In this document: positions 8,801 to 14,957 of the stretch, in pieces
How the letters are laid out: the number at the start of each line of letters is the position of its first letter
Numbering within the stretch: the stretch's first letter is position 1
Assembly (NCBI GenBank): GCA_012512865.1
Contig: JAAZDH010000077.1
Coordinates: 1 to 26,121 of the forward strand
Direction: 5' to 3'
Source of the DNA: Clostridiaceae bacterium
Lineage (GTDB): Bacteria; Bacillota; Clostridia; Acetivibrionales; DUMC01
DNA: 26,121 nucleotides
Made by a program: the position numbers and the translations under genes
The notes under the pieces: model-generated
Seen by the model: the letters and a program-made list of their open reading frames with translations, nothing else
Databases searched by the model: none
What the model was told of the DNA's origin: nothing

Positions 8801-9829
8801 GTCAACAGTATTATTTCCAATAACCCTGACCTTCCTGTCCCCGGTATTTATATAAACCGAATTTATCCCTGCATTTTGTATTAATTGTGCCTTCTCCCTG
8901 TCAATAACTTCGTCTTCTTTTACTATAACATCCCCTGTTTTGGGGTGAACAACAGTTTCAGCTGCAACAAAACCACTAATTCTTGCAGCCAGCGACAACT
9001 TCTTGTTAAATTTAAACCTGCCGAACTTGGCAAGGTTATACCTTTTAGGGTCAAAAAACAAATTATTTACAAGCTGCCGTGCGCTTTCCACCGTTGGAGG
9101 CTCTCCCGGTCTTAACCTCTTGTAAATTTCAAGCAATCCTTCTTCTGCAGTTTTGGCAACATCTTTCTGCAGCGTTGAAAGCACCCTTTCATTTTCGCCG
9201 AGCAAATCAACAATATCAAGATCGGTACCATACCCCAGTGCCCTGACCAGTACCGTGATAGGCAGTTTCCTGGTCCTGTCTATCCTTACGTATAAAACAT
9301 CGCTCGAATCTGTTTCATATTCAAGCCATGCCCCCCTGTTTGGAATTATCGTGGCAGAGTATAGTTTTTTACCTGTTTTATCCATTTTTACATCATAATA
9401 AACCCCTGGTGATCTGACCAGCTGGCTGACTATGACGCGCTCAGCACCATTGATTATAAAAGTGCCGTTTTCCGTCATAAGCGGAAAGTCACCCATGAAT
9501 ATTTCCTGTTCTTTTACCTCGCCTGTTTCCTTGTTTATCAGCCGCGCTTTGATTTTTAACGCAGCTGCATAGGTAGTGTCTCTTTCCTTGCTTTCATCAA
9601 CAGAATACTTGGGTTTATCTTCAAGGGTATAGCCTACGAATTCCATTACCAAGTTCCCCGTGTAATCTGTAATCGGCGAAACATCTCTCAGTACTTCCAT
9701 AAGGCCTTCTTCTAAAAAATTCATGTAAGAATTTTTTTGAACTTCAATAAGATCAGGCATTTCCAAGATTTCTTCAATTCTTGAATAGCTCATTCTAGTT
9801 TTTTTCCCTATTGCTACGGGATGCACCAT
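5834..9829 (-). CDS. rpoB: RNA polymerase beta subunit with a long acidic C-terminal tail
   Basis: Beta subunit of RNA polymerase, 1331 residues. The core, about 1182 residues, matches a Bacillus-size subunit. The rifampicin region is at 481-508, with Q488, D491, H501 and S506 (E. coli Q513, D516, H526, S531) all wild type, so rifampicin sensitivity is expected. The catalytic-region segment GDKIAGRHGNKGVIS is intact. After the canonical end (DLSVNIEG, about residue 1182) comes a 149-residue extension. By my count it has 69 Asp/Glu and 4 Lys/Arg, and no Lys/Arg in its last 103 residues. It includes hexapeptide repeats at 1259-1288. The frame is continuous, so this is not a frameshift product. 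The ATG at 9829-9827 has GAGGTGA seven bases upstream. Transcription probably starts at the promoter at 10717-10745. Confidence 0.99.
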   Translation of the reverse strand: MVHPVAIGKKTRMSYSRIEEILEMPDLIEVQKNSYMNFLEEGLMEVLRDVSPITDYTGNLVMEFVGYTLEDKPKYSVDESKERDTTYAAALKIKARLINKETGEVKEQEIFMGDFPLMTENGTFIINGAERVIVSQLVRSPGVYYDVKMDKTGKKLYSATIIPNRGAWLEYETDSSDVLYVRIDRTRKLPITVLVRALGYGTDLDIVDLLGENERVLSTLQKDVAKTAEEGLLEIYKRLRPGEPPTVESARQLVNNLFFDPKRYNLAKFGRFKFNKKLSLAARISGFVAAETVVHPKTGDVIVKEDEVIDREKAQLIQNAGINSVYINTGDRKVRVIGNNTVDISEYLGFDAKDLGIDEKVYLVALNKILEENKNQKNIKKAIKSNLDSLIPMHITSDDILASINYIVNLNYGIGSTDDIDHLGNRRLRSVGELLQNQFRIGLARMERVIRERMTIQDIDIVTPQTLINTRPVTAAIKEFFGSSQLSQFMDQTNPLAELTHKRRLSALGPGGLSRERAGFEVRDVHHSHYGRICPIETPEGPNIGLIGSLSTYARVNSYGFIEAPYRKVEKGKGVITNEIVYLSADEEDEYIVAQANEPIDENGMFINLKVTARFKNNIFQVEREKVDFIDVSPKQLVSVAAALIPFLENDDASRALMGANMQRQAVPLIKTEAPIVGTGIEYKAAKDSGVVVIAKNDGIVEKLSANEIIIRRKDGHRDYYKLMKYMRSNQGTCINQRPLVKKGDEVKKGDVIADGPSTSMGELALGKNVLVGFMPWEGYNYEDAILISEKLVKDDTFTSIHIEEYEAEARDTKLGPEEITRDIPNVSEESLKDLDDRGIIRIGAEVRAGDILVGKVTPKGETELTAEERLLRAIFGEKAREVRDTSLRVPHGEQGIVVDVKVFSRETGDELPPGVNQMVMVYVAQKRKISVGDKIAGRHGNKGVISRILPEEDMLFLPDGTPLEIVLNPLGVPSRMNVGQVLEVHLGYAAKVLGWEIATPVFDGATEMDTIETLRLANLPEDGKSILYDGRTGEPFDSRVSVGYMYILKLAHLVDDKIHARSTGPYSLVTQQPLGGKAQFGGQRFGEMEVWALEAYGAAYTLQEILTVKSDDVLGRVKTYEAIVKGENVPEPGIPESFKVLIKELQSLALDVKVYSEEHEEIAIRESTDDDVEDLSVNIEGREDEEPFEAYHGDKEDMLNEEDIELDGLDMDIELSRESPEENDILKNLFIDTEDIDGEDMDIDEDMGIDDGISVGTGIDMDDGMDIDNGIDIDDELDIDDEIDIDGETDFGDELDDIGDDFGIDDLGELDSEFIDEFDNELDDNDDDLA
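5966..6055 (-). repeat. 18-bp in-frame tandem repeat in the rpoB tail
   Basis: Five consecutive imperfect 18-base units encode hexapeptides of consensus [GE]-[IML]-D-[IM]-D-[DNG] (RpoB residues 1259-1288). Looser copies continue on both sides, roughly 5924-6139. On the plus strand the units read as repeats of TCAATATC(C/T)A. The pattern suggests growth by slippage or unequal exchange while the acidic character was kept. Confidence 0.85.
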
Positions 9830-10716
9830 TAAAAATCACCTCATAGTTTTTGTGTTTTAGACTGAAATCCCTCTTTAAATGCTAATAACCCGGCTTTTTT
9901 ATTAATGTTTCAACAAAAGAATTGGGATGGGTAATATATCATATATCACCTGCATATGTATAAGTATTCAGTTTTAAATAATGAAATTTATGTTTTTCTA
10001 TTTTATAGCTATTTTGACTATATAAAGCAAATAACATTTTATTCGTTTGCAATCTCCTTAATTAACTTACTTAAATTTCTTAAATTTTTAATTCAAACCT
10101 CTTGCATGATTCCTTGTGTACATGCCCTTCATATATGCCTTAACCAACCGGTTTTTGGCAACTTAAAAAATAAAAAGCCGCATTTTCACATTCTCATACT
10201 TATATTCATGCTAAATAATTATAATATAAATAAATTCATATTTTTATATTCATATTAAACAATAAATATAGCGCATCTATAAGCTGTTTTATATAATCTA
10301 TCCAACTATAATCTATAATCTGTAATTATTTAAATGATTTATTATCCACAATTTATAATCTATAACCCGTCAACCTGTAATCTATCCTTAACCTGTCAAC
10401 AATCTTCAGCTTTTACACAAAAAATTATGCCATTTTATTATTATTTACAATTACTGAAGCTTTTATTCCCGTTACTAAACTTCAGTTTTTTATCCCTTCG
10501 TTTTTTTCCGACTCTATCGTACTTTCATATTATATCGTATAATAATGCCTTTATTATTACATGTAAATTATACTGTCATTTTATTTTTGTTGTTTACTCT
10601 ATTGTTTTATTCTCATTCCCGTGTTATAATTATAACCGGGAAAGTTAAAGCCATAATCCTTAATAAATTATGCTTTATTAGAATATTATTCCTTTTTTAC
10701 AATTGCACAGAATATC
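9830..10716 (-). other. Long AT-rich rpoB leader, no gene seen
   Basis: This stretch contains no credible coding sequence on either strand. The short open frames are AT-rich, lack ribosome binding sites and resemble no family I know. If the promoter at 10717-10745 is used, all of it is the roughly 880-base 5' leader of rpoB. It holds a 12-bp hairpin (10616-10642), a near-palindrome of about 21 bases at 9933-9953, and four copies of TAATCTAT (10294, 10309, 10356, 10378) among related AT repeats. Bacillus has a methyltransferase gene (ybxB) between rplL and rpoB; it is absent here. Confidence 0.6.
10616..10642 (-). repeat. Perfect hairpin within the rpoB leader
   Basis: TTCCCG (10616-10621) pairs with CGGGAA (10637-10642). 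Inside, with one bulged base (10622), GTTATA (10623-10628) pairs with TATAAC (10631-10636) around a two-base centre. The 12-bp stem lies about 70 bases after the predicted start site. No T-run follows, so mRNA stabilisation or protein binding is likelier than termination. Confidence 0.65.
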
Positions 10717-10745
10717 ATTTTAACATAGAGTGATACTCATGTCAA
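10717..10745 (-). promoter_or_regulatory. Strong sigma-A promoter for rpoBC
   Basis: On the minus strand TTGACA (10745-10740, perfect -35) is followed after exactly 17 bases by TAAAAT (10722-10717, five of six), preceded by TGT, an extended -10. The predicted start is near 10710. The next gene downstream is rpoB, about 880 bases away. It lies after the rplL-distal hairpin, which supports separate initiation of rpoBC. Confidence 0.8.
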
Positions 10746-10874
10746 CAAAAGTTTCCGAGCTTTCGCCATGCTTTTTGAAACTTGGTTTTTAAAGCTTCCA
10801 AGCTCTTTACTTATTATTTATAGTTGCATTTTCCCTTTGTATTCCTTGTTTCGCTCAATGCTTTTTCGTATTTT

Positions 10875-10958
10875 GCATATCTTATGACAACTGCTAAAAA
10901 GATAGAGTCTTTAAAGACTCCTTCTTTTTAGCAGTCACATTTTGCAGTCATAAGATGC
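10875..10958 (-). terminator. Large hairpin after rplL (terminator, attenuator or RNase III site)
   Basis: The inner stem is CTGCTAAAAAGA (10891-10902) with TCTTTTTAGCAG (10923-10934). It encloses the palindrome GAGTCTTTAAAGACTC (10905-10920). An outer arm, GCATATCTTATGAC (10875-10888) with GTCATAAGATGC (10947-10958), extends it across an internal loop. The palindrome followed by TATCTTTTT looks like an A-tract/stem/T-tract terminator for rplL. GACAACTGCT (10886-10895) can instead pair with AGCAGTTGTC (10973-10982), so two folds compete. In E. coli an attenuator and an RNase III site lie in this same spacer. Confidence 0.6.
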
Positions 10959-10994
10959 AGCATAAATTTTCCAGCAGTTGTCAACTCAAGTCAA

Positions 10995-11384
10995 TTACTT
11001 TATTTCAACTGTAGCGCCAACTTCCTTGAATTTTGCCTCAATAGCAGCTGCTTCATCTTTCGGTATGTTTTCCTTGACATTGCTCGGCGCATTATCCACA
11101 AGGTCCTTTGCCTCTTTAAGACCTAAGCCTGTGACTTCTCTTACCACCTTTATAACCTTTATTTTTTCAGCTCCTATATCTTTTAAAACAACAGTAAATT
11201 CAGTCTTTTCCTCTTCTGCAGGAGCTGCCGTCTCTCCTGCTGCTGCCGGTACCGCTGCAACCGCAACAGGAGCTGCTGCTGAAACTCCGAATTCCTCTTC
11301 CAAGGCCTTTACAAGTTCGGACAATTCCAAAACCGTCAAATTCTTAACTTCCTCAATTAGTTTTGTTATTTTTTCACTAGCCAT
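10995..11384 (-). CDS. rplL: 50S ribosomal protein L7/L12
   Basis: L7/L12 forms the flexible stalk of the 50S subunit that recruits translational GTPases. The 129-residue product has an N-terminal dimerisation helix pair (about 1-35), an Ala/Pro/Glu-rich hinge (about 36-60) and the globular factor-binding domain with VVREVTGLGLKEAKDLVD. I place the start at ATG 11384-11382, which has AGGAGGT at 11393-11399, eight bases upstream. A TTG eight codons earlier would read through the ribosome binding site itself and add residues absent from the family. It follows rplJ by 192 bases and precedes the hairpin at 10875-10958. Confidence 0.98.
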   Translation of the reverse strand: MASEKITKLIEEVKNLTVLELSELVKALEEEFGVSAAAPVAVAAVPAAAGETAAPAEEEKTEFTVVLKDIGAEKIKVIKVVREVTGLGLKEAKDLVDNAPSNVKENIPKDEAAAIEAKFKEVGATVEIK

Positions 11385-11440
11385 TATATTATACCTCCTC
11401 GTGTACAAGCATTAAATTTATTATATTTTTTGATAACTAA

Positions 11441-11463
11441 CAATTAATTTTACCAATTAATTG
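11441..11463 (-). repeat. AT-only hairpin in the rplJ-rplL spacer
   Basis: CAATTAATT (11441-11449) and AATTAATTG (11455-11463) are perfect inverted copies around a five-base loop. A second, wide pair, CCGGGAAA (11501-11508) and TTTCCCGG (11558-11565), flanks the rest of the spacer. Neither is followed by a T-run on the minus strand. They may shape the mRNA between L10 and the more abundantly needed L12, but that is inference. Confidence 0.5.
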
Positions 11464-11576
11464 TGATAATTACTTTAATCAGCCTTTATTATTTTTGATA
11501 CCGGGAAACAACATCCTTGATTGCTTTTTACATGATTTTCTCCGCTCTTTTTGCTCATTTCCCGGCAAGCACTGTA

Positions 11577-12110
11577 CTACGCGCTTTCCTTTTGCTTCGC
11601 AATTGCGTTTAATGCCACTACCAATCCTCTTATATTGGCACTCAACACATTAACAAAACCTGCTATCGGAGCATTCATGCCGCCAAGTACCTTCGCGATA
11701 AGAACCTCTCTCGGCGGCAGGTTGGCCAAAGCTTTAATTCCGCTTATGTCTATTACTTCACCCTCCACAACGCCTGCCTTTAATTGCAGGGTACCAAATT
11801 TTTCGGCATACTCGCTCAGTATTTTTGCAGGTGCTACAACATCATTTTCACTGAAAGCTATCGATGTGGGACCCTCCAGGTAAGAAACCAGCTTTTCCAG
11901 TCCGGCTTGTTTTACCGCCAGGCGGGTTAATGTGTTCTTATATACTTTATACTCAACTCCTGCCTTTCGAAGAGCCCTTCTCATTTCAGTATCCTGCTCC
12001 ACGGTAATTCCCCTGTAATCTGCAAGGATGACCGCCTTTGCATTGAAAAACTTCTCTGTCAGGTTCTTGACAATTTCCTTTTTCTTTTCCAGCACTTTTT
12101 CATTTGCCAT
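11577..12110 (-). CDS. rplJ: 50S ribosomal protein L10
   Basis: L10 anchors L7/L12 dimers to 23S rRNA at the stalk base. The product is 177 residues, within the usual 165-180. The N-terminal rRNA-binding domain shows ADYRGITVEQDTEMRRALRK (about 31-50) and YKVYKNTLTRLA (about 54-65). The C-terminal helix ending in VVALNAIAKQKES is the L12-binding spine. The ATG at 12110-12108 has GGAGGTGA at 12121-12128, ten bases upstream. A typical L10 leader and terminator lie directly before it (12152-12285), so feedback control by L10(L12)4 is expected. rplL follows. Confidence 0.98.
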   Translation of the reverse strand: MANEKVLEKKKEIVKNLTEKFFNAKAVILADYRGITVEQDTEMRRALRKAGVEYKVYKNTLTRLAVKQAGLEKLVSYLEGPTSIAFSENDVVAPAKILSEYAEKFGTLQLKAGVVEGEVIDISGIKALANLPPREVLIAKVLGGMNAPIAGFVNVLSANIRGLVVALNAIAKQKESA

Positions 12111-12151
12111 TGTAGCCCTTTCACCTCCATTTACACTTTTTTATTATAAAT

Positions 12152-12185
12152 AAAAAACCTTCATATACACATAGACATATGAAGG
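12152..12185 (-). terminator. Intrinsic terminator/attenuator in the rplJ leader
   Basis: CCTTCATAT (12158-12166) and ATATGAAGG (12177-12185) make a perfect 9-bp stem with a 10-base loop. On the minus strand it is followed at once by TTTTTT (12157-12152). It sits between the L10 leader and the rplJ ribosome binding site, as expected for attenuation in response to free L10. Confidence 0.85.
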
Positions 12186-12189
12186 ATAC

Positions 12190-12285
12190 CGGTTTTTCAA
12201 AACCGTCTTCTTCACCTCGGCAGGAAGATGAAATCTATTACGCACTATGGCACCTGCTGTCTATGGTAAAGCACAGGAGTTTTTT
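12190..12285 (-). promoter_or_regulatory. Ribosomal protein L10 leader RNA
   Basis: The minus-strand RNA contains ATAGACAGCAGGTGCC (about 12266-12251) and then TTCCTGCCGAGGTG (about 12226-12213). These are the two conserved segments of the L10-leader family that form the kinked L10(L12)4-binding stem. A small hairpin (ACGGTTTTGAAAAACCGG) and the terminator at 12152-12185 follow. The arrangement fits transcription attenuation of rplJL by its own product. Boundaries are approximate. Confidence 0.88.
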
Positions 12286-12337
12286 ATTTAATTTTCAAAT
12301 TATTTAATTTTCACGGGTAACACCCGGACAAATTCAT

Positions 12338-13033
12338 TTACCCCAGGACTTTCAAAGGATTTACCTTAATCCCGGGGCCCATGGTCGAAGATAATACCAC
12401 GCTTCTTAAGTACTGCCCCTTTGCAGCTGCAGGCTTTGCCCTTATAATAGCTTCAACCAGCGTACGGTAATTATCCATGAGTTTTTCCGTACCGAAAGAC
12501 ACTTTCCCTATCGGACAATGAATAATATTGGTTTTATCCAGCCTGTATTCAATCTTTCCAGCCTTTATGTCCCTTACTGCCCTTGCAATATCCATGGTTA
12601 CTGTTCCAGCCTTGGGGTTGGGCATCAATCCTTTAGGACCAAGTATCCTTCCTATTCTTCCTACAACACCCATCATGTCCGGGGTTGCTACAACAGCATC
12701 AAATTCAAGCCAGCTTTCATTCTGGATCTTTGCCACCATGTCTTCCGCGCCTACATAATCGGCCCCGGCTTCTTCAGCTTCCTTTGCCTTTTCTCCCTTC
12801 GCAAAAACCAGCACCCTGACTTGCTTCCCGGTACCATGGGGAAGTACTACAGCTCCCCTTACCTGCTGGTCGGCATACCGGGAGTCAACACCAAGCTTTA
12901 AATGAACTTCCACTGTTTCATCAAATTTAGCATTTGCCGTATTCTGTACCAGTTCCATGGCTTCCAACGGTTCATAAAGCCTTGTTTTGTCCACAATTTC
13001 AGCTGCTTTAAGGTATCTTTTCCCTCTTTTCAT
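12338..13033 (-). CDS. rplA: 50S ribosomal protein L1
   Basis: L1 forms the mobile L1 stalk that helps tRNA leave the E site, and it is also a translational repressor. The 231-residue length is typical. Conserved segments are VEVHLKLGVDSRYADQQVRG (about 41-60), the RIGRILGPKGLMPNPKAGTV loop (about 127-146) and the C-terminal LRSVVLSSTMGPGIKV. The ATG at 13033-13031 has GGAGGTGA at 13040-13047, six bases upstream. It follows rplK by 104 bases with no terminator or promoter between, so the two are co-transcribed. A candidate L1-binding structure precedes rplK. Confidence 0.98.
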   Translation of the reverse strand: MKRGKRYLKAAEIVDKTRLYEPLEAMELVQNTANAKFDETVEVHLKLGVDSRYADQQVRGAVVLPHGTGKQVRVLVFAKGEKAKEAEEAGADYVGAEDMVAKIQNESWLEFDAVVATPDMMGVVGRIGRILGPKGLMPNPKAGTVTMDIARAVRDIKAGKIEYRLDKTNIIHCPIGKVSFGTEKLMDNYRTLVEAIIRAKPAAAKGQYLRSVVLSSTMGPGIKVNPLKVLG

Positions 13034-13137
13034 TTTCTTTCACCTCCGTGGTCATATTCCGGGAGCTTGCTCCCTCCCACATGCTAAACTGTTTTCATAA
13101 TAGTATATTTTCATAATAGTATTGTGACGGTTTATGG

Positions 13138-13563
13138 TTAATCTACAACAACAATCCCCATACTCCTGGCAGTTCCGGCTATCAATCTCTCAGCGGCTTC
13201 CAGGCTTGAAGCATTCAAATCTTCCATCTTAAGCTCCGCTATCTTCCTAATCTCTTCTCTTGATATCTTGGCAACTTTATCAACATTAGGCTTACCGGAA
13301 CCTTTTTCAACCTTACAAGCCCTTTTTAACAACACAGGTGCTGGAGGAGTTTTTGTAATAAAAGAAAACGTCCTGTCGGCATAAATTGTTATTACAACTG
13401 GAATTACCAGCCCTTCATCTTTTGCAGTTCTCTCGTTAAACTCCTTGCAAAATGCCATTATATTTACCCCGTACTGTCCTAAAGCCGGTCCAACCGGTGG
13501 AGCAGGCGTTGCTTTCCCCGCAGGAATTTGAAATTTTACATAACCTGCTACTTTTTTTGCCAT
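13138..13563 (-). CDS. rplK: 50S ribosomal protein L11
   Basis: L11 binds the GTPase-associated centre of 23S rRNA and is part of the thiostrepton site. From ATG 13563-13561 the product is 141 residues, the family norm. The N-terminal domain has FQIPAGKATPAPPVGPALGQ with the proline cluster, and the C-terminal RNA-binding domain has ARSMGIVV near the end. A GTG four codons upstream lies inside the ribosome binding site (GGGAGGTGGA, 13571-13580), so I reject it as start. nusG is upstream and rplA downstream, the universal order. Confidence 0.98.
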   Translation of the reverse strand: MAKKVAGYVKFQIPAGKATPAPPVGPALGQYGVNIMAFCKEFNERTAKDEGLVIPVVITIYADRTFSFITKTPPAPVLLKRACKVEKGSGKPNVDKVAKISREEIRKIAELKMEDLNASSLEAAERLIAGTARSMGIVVVD

Positions 13564-13588
13564 ATTAGGATCCACCTCCCGTTAAATT

Positions 13589-13637
13589 TTCATCATAAAA
13601 CCTCTTCTTATTTTCTTCATGGTTTTCTTGATGATAA
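13589..13637 (-). promoter_or_regulatory. Candidate L1-binding autoregulatory hairpin before rplK
   Basis: The minus-strand RNA can pair ATCAT (13635-13631) with ATGAT (13596-13592) and AAAACC (13626-13621) with GGTTTT (13602-13597). An unpaired CAAG (13630-13627) on one side only separates the two helices. Two helices with an asymmetric internal loop just upstream of the rplK ribosome binding site are the architecture of L1 operators, and rplK-rplA is regulated by L1 in many bacteria. I did not check individual L1-contact bases, so this is a candidate. Confidence 0.45.
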
Positions 13638-13702
13638 CCATATTATTTCATATTATTTATTGTTAGTTTAATCTTGTTTAATCACGCTTTATTAATTAAT
13701 TT

Positions 13703-13736
13703 AATTATTGCTTTAATATAATTATTGCTTTAATAT
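13703..13736. repeat. Exact 17-bp tandem duplication in the nusG-rplK spacer
   Basis: AATTATTGCTTTAATAT occurs at 13703-13719 and again, identical, at 13720-13736 with no base between. It is AT-rich and non-coding. An identical head-to-tail pair suggests a recent slippage event. Confidence 0.9.
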
Positions 13737-13763
13737 TATGATCTTAATGACCTTACTATACAA
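13735..13763 (-). promoter_or_regulatory. Weak candidate promoter for rplK-rplA
   Basis: CATAAT (13740-13735, five of six) lies 17 bases after TTGTAT (13763-13758, three of six). It would start transcription inside the 17-bp duplication and produce the leader with the candidate L1 site. The -35 is poor, and read-through from rpmG-secE-nusG is just as likely. Confidence 0.3.
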
Positions 13764-13789
13764 CCCGGTTAGTGTAGCATCTGCCCCCG

Positions 13790-14323
13790 TCACAGCTTTT
13801 GTATCTGGGCCAAATCCAGTTCAACAGGTGTTTCCCTGCCAAACATTGATACAGTAACGCGTACCTTCTTTCTCTCGAGATTTATTTCATCCACCGTTCC
13901 TATGAAACTTTCCAACGGGCCTGAAATAACCCTCACACTATCTCCTATCTCGTAATCAACAACGGTTTGAAACTCTTCCACACCCATGGCTTTTACTTCC
14001 TCATCGGTCAGCGGCACAGGCCTGGACAAAGGGCCGACAAATCCCGTAACTCCCCTTATGCTCCTTACCATGTGCCAGGTTTCATCGGTCATTACCATCT
14101 TTATAAGGACATAACCGGGGAAAACCTTCCTTAAGGTTGTCTTCTTCTTTCCATCCTTTATTTCAATTTGCTCCTCCATGGGTATTACAACATCAATAAA
14201 GTAATCGTGCATTCCCCTGTTATCGATAATTTTTTCGAGGTTTGCCTTTACTTTGTTTTCATACCCTGAATAAGTATGGATTACATACCACTTTGCTTCT
14301 TCAGCCATTTCTTCAGGAAGCAT
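13790..14323 (-). CDS. nusG: Transcription elongation/antitermination factor NusG
   Basis: NusG binds the RNA polymerase clamp, modulates pausing and couples transcription to translation or Rho. The NGN domain starts at KWYVIHTYSGYENKVK and carries PMEEQIEI and VFPGYVLIKM; the KOW domain is near the C-terminus (GDSVRVISGPLESFIGTV). I start it at ATG 14323-14321 (177 residues), because AGGAGGA at 14334-14340 is ten bases away. A TTG three codons upstream would be only one base from that site, and the next ATG (14308-14306) lacks one. It is 50 bases after secE and upstream of rplK, the standard order. Confidence 0.97.
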   Translation of the reverse strand: MLPEEMAEEAKWYVIHTYSGYENKVKANLEKIIDNRGMHDYFIDVVIPMEEQIEIKDGKKKTTLRKVFPGYVLIKMVMTDETWHMVRSIRGVTGFVGPLSRPVPLTDEEVKAMGVEEFQTVVDYEIGDSVRVISGPLESFIGTVDEINLERKKVRVTVSMFGRETPVELDLAQIQKL

Positions 14324-14373
14324 ACGGCCCAAATCCTCCTTGTCCTTCTCACCAGGTATTGGCTAGAGATAAA

Positions 14374-14595
14374 CTATCTTAAAGCAAAATCAACAATCCA
14401 GGATAACCCGAAATCCAAGATCCATATTATTATTCCAAAAAACAGGCATATAACCAGGATCGCTACAATATTGCTAAACAACTGCTGCCTGTTCAGCCAT
14501 ATTACTTTTTTTAATTCGGATTTTACTTCCTTGGTAAACCTGGTTATCCTCTTGATAATCGCTTTTGCCTTGGATTCTTTTACTCTCTCAACCAT
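14374..14595 (-). CDS. secE: Protein translocase subunit SecE
   Basis: SecE clamps SecY in the membrane translocon. The 73-residue protein has the short Gram-positive form: an amphipathic cytoplasmic helix (FTKEVKSELKKVIW, about 20-33) followed by one membrane span (about 42-64). The nearly universal proline after the conserved tryptophan (WP motif) is replaced here by leucine (WLNRQQ); CTG instead of CCG would be a single-base change. The ATG at 14595-14593 has GGTGGAG at 14606-14612. It lies between rpmG and nusG, which makes the assignment firm despite low overall conservation. Confidence 0.95.
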   Translation of the reverse strand: MVERVKESKAKAIIKRITRFTKEVKSELKKVIWLNRQQLFSNIVAILVICLFFGIIIWILDFGLSWIVDFALR

Positions 14596-14639
14596 ATCAG
14601 CACATCTCCACCATCTATCCTTTTATTATGCCAGCAGAT

Positions 14640-14675
14640 TATACCCGGGTTCCCGGCAAATTATGTCCGGGTATA
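14640..14675 (-). repeat. Hairpin in the rpmG-secE spacer
   Basis: TATACCCGG (14640-14648) and CCGGGTATA (14667-14675) form a perfect 9-bp stem. CCGGG/CCCGG inside (14644-14655) offers a competing smaller fold. No T-run follows. Clostridia sometimes have a tRNA-Trp gene in this spacer; I found no T-loop or acceptor-stem signature here. Confidence 0.55.
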
Positions 14676-14737
14676 CGAAATTCAAGCATTGCGCCTGCCT
14701 GAAAAATTGTACAAAGTACATAATACATGTTTGCCTT

Positions 14738-14887
14738 CTATCGTGTTTCCCTATGAGCCGTATGTTTTTGGCAAAACTTGCAGTACTTCTTTATTTCAAG
14801 CCTGTCAGGATCATTCTTCTTATTTTTCATGGTATCATAATTTCTGCGCTTGCACTCCGAGCAGGCCAACGTAATTTTGACTCTCAC
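14738..14887 (-). CDS. rpmG: 50S ribosomal protein L33, zinc-binding form
   Basis: L33 is a small 50S protein near the E site. From GTG 14887-14885 it is 49 residues, the family norm, and begins (M)RVKITLACSEC. The two CxxC pairs (C9/C12 and C36/C39) are intact, so this is the zinc (C+) form rather than a zinc-independent paralogue. GGAGGTG at 14894-14900 is six bases upstream and fixes the GTG start; longer readings would translate through this site. It is the first gene after the promoter at 14958-14986 and heads rpmG-secE-nusG-rplKA-rplJL. Confidence 0.97.
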   Translation of the reverse strand: MRVKITLACSECKRRNYDTMKNKKNDPDRLEIKKYCKFCQKHTAHRETR

Positions 14888-14903
14888 CAAAAGCACCTCC
14901 AGC

Positions 14904-14949
14904 CTTCTAACCTCAATATTGGGCATAAAAAAAAGGCCCAACTTAGAAG
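14904..14949 (-). promoter_or_regulatory. 5'-end stem-loop of the rpmG transcript
   Basis: CTTCTAA (14904-14910) pairs with TTAGAAG (14943-14949), and inside it TTGGGC (14919-14924) pairs with GCCCAA (14936-14941) around a U-rich loop. The structure would begin within a couple of bases of the predicted start near 14951 and end four bases before the rpmG ribosome binding site. A 5' stem-loop can protect mRNA or tune initiation. The U-run lies in the loop, so this is not a terminator. Confidence 0.55.
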
Positions 14950-14957
14950 TATTATTA

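Noticed and set aside
10342..10350. TTATCCACA, a perfect DnaA-box sequence in the rpoB leader
   Set aside because: It is isolated, with no cluster of boxes, no DUE pattern and no dnaA/dnaN nearby. A single 9-mer is expected by chance in AT-rich DNA.
10394..10399. A second TTGACA on the minus strand in the rpoB leader
   Set aside because: No acceptable -10 hexamer lies 16-18 bases downstream.
9956..10733. Several plus-strand frames in the rpoB leader
   Set aside because: They are Phe/Ile/Tyr/Asn-rich products of AT-rich DNA without ribosome binding sites or recognisable motifs.
11092..11100. Second TTATCCACA
   Set aside because: It lies within rplL and encodes the conserved LVDNAP segment, so coding constraint explains it.
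11385..11408. Upstream TTG start for rplL
   Set aside because: It would translate the ribosome binding site AGGAGGT itself and adds residues not found in L7/L12.
13564..13575. Upstream GTG start for rplK
   Set aside because: It lies inside the ribosome binding site; the ATG at 13563 gives the standard 141-residue L11.
14596..14737. tRNA-Trp gene between rpmG and secE, seen in some Clostridia
   Set aside because: No acceptor stem, T-loop or CCA anticodon context is present on either strand.
14888..14941. Longer N-terminus for L33 (start at 14941)
   Set aside because: It reads through GGAGGTG and the leader hairpin; the GTG at 14887 gives the normal 49-residue protein.
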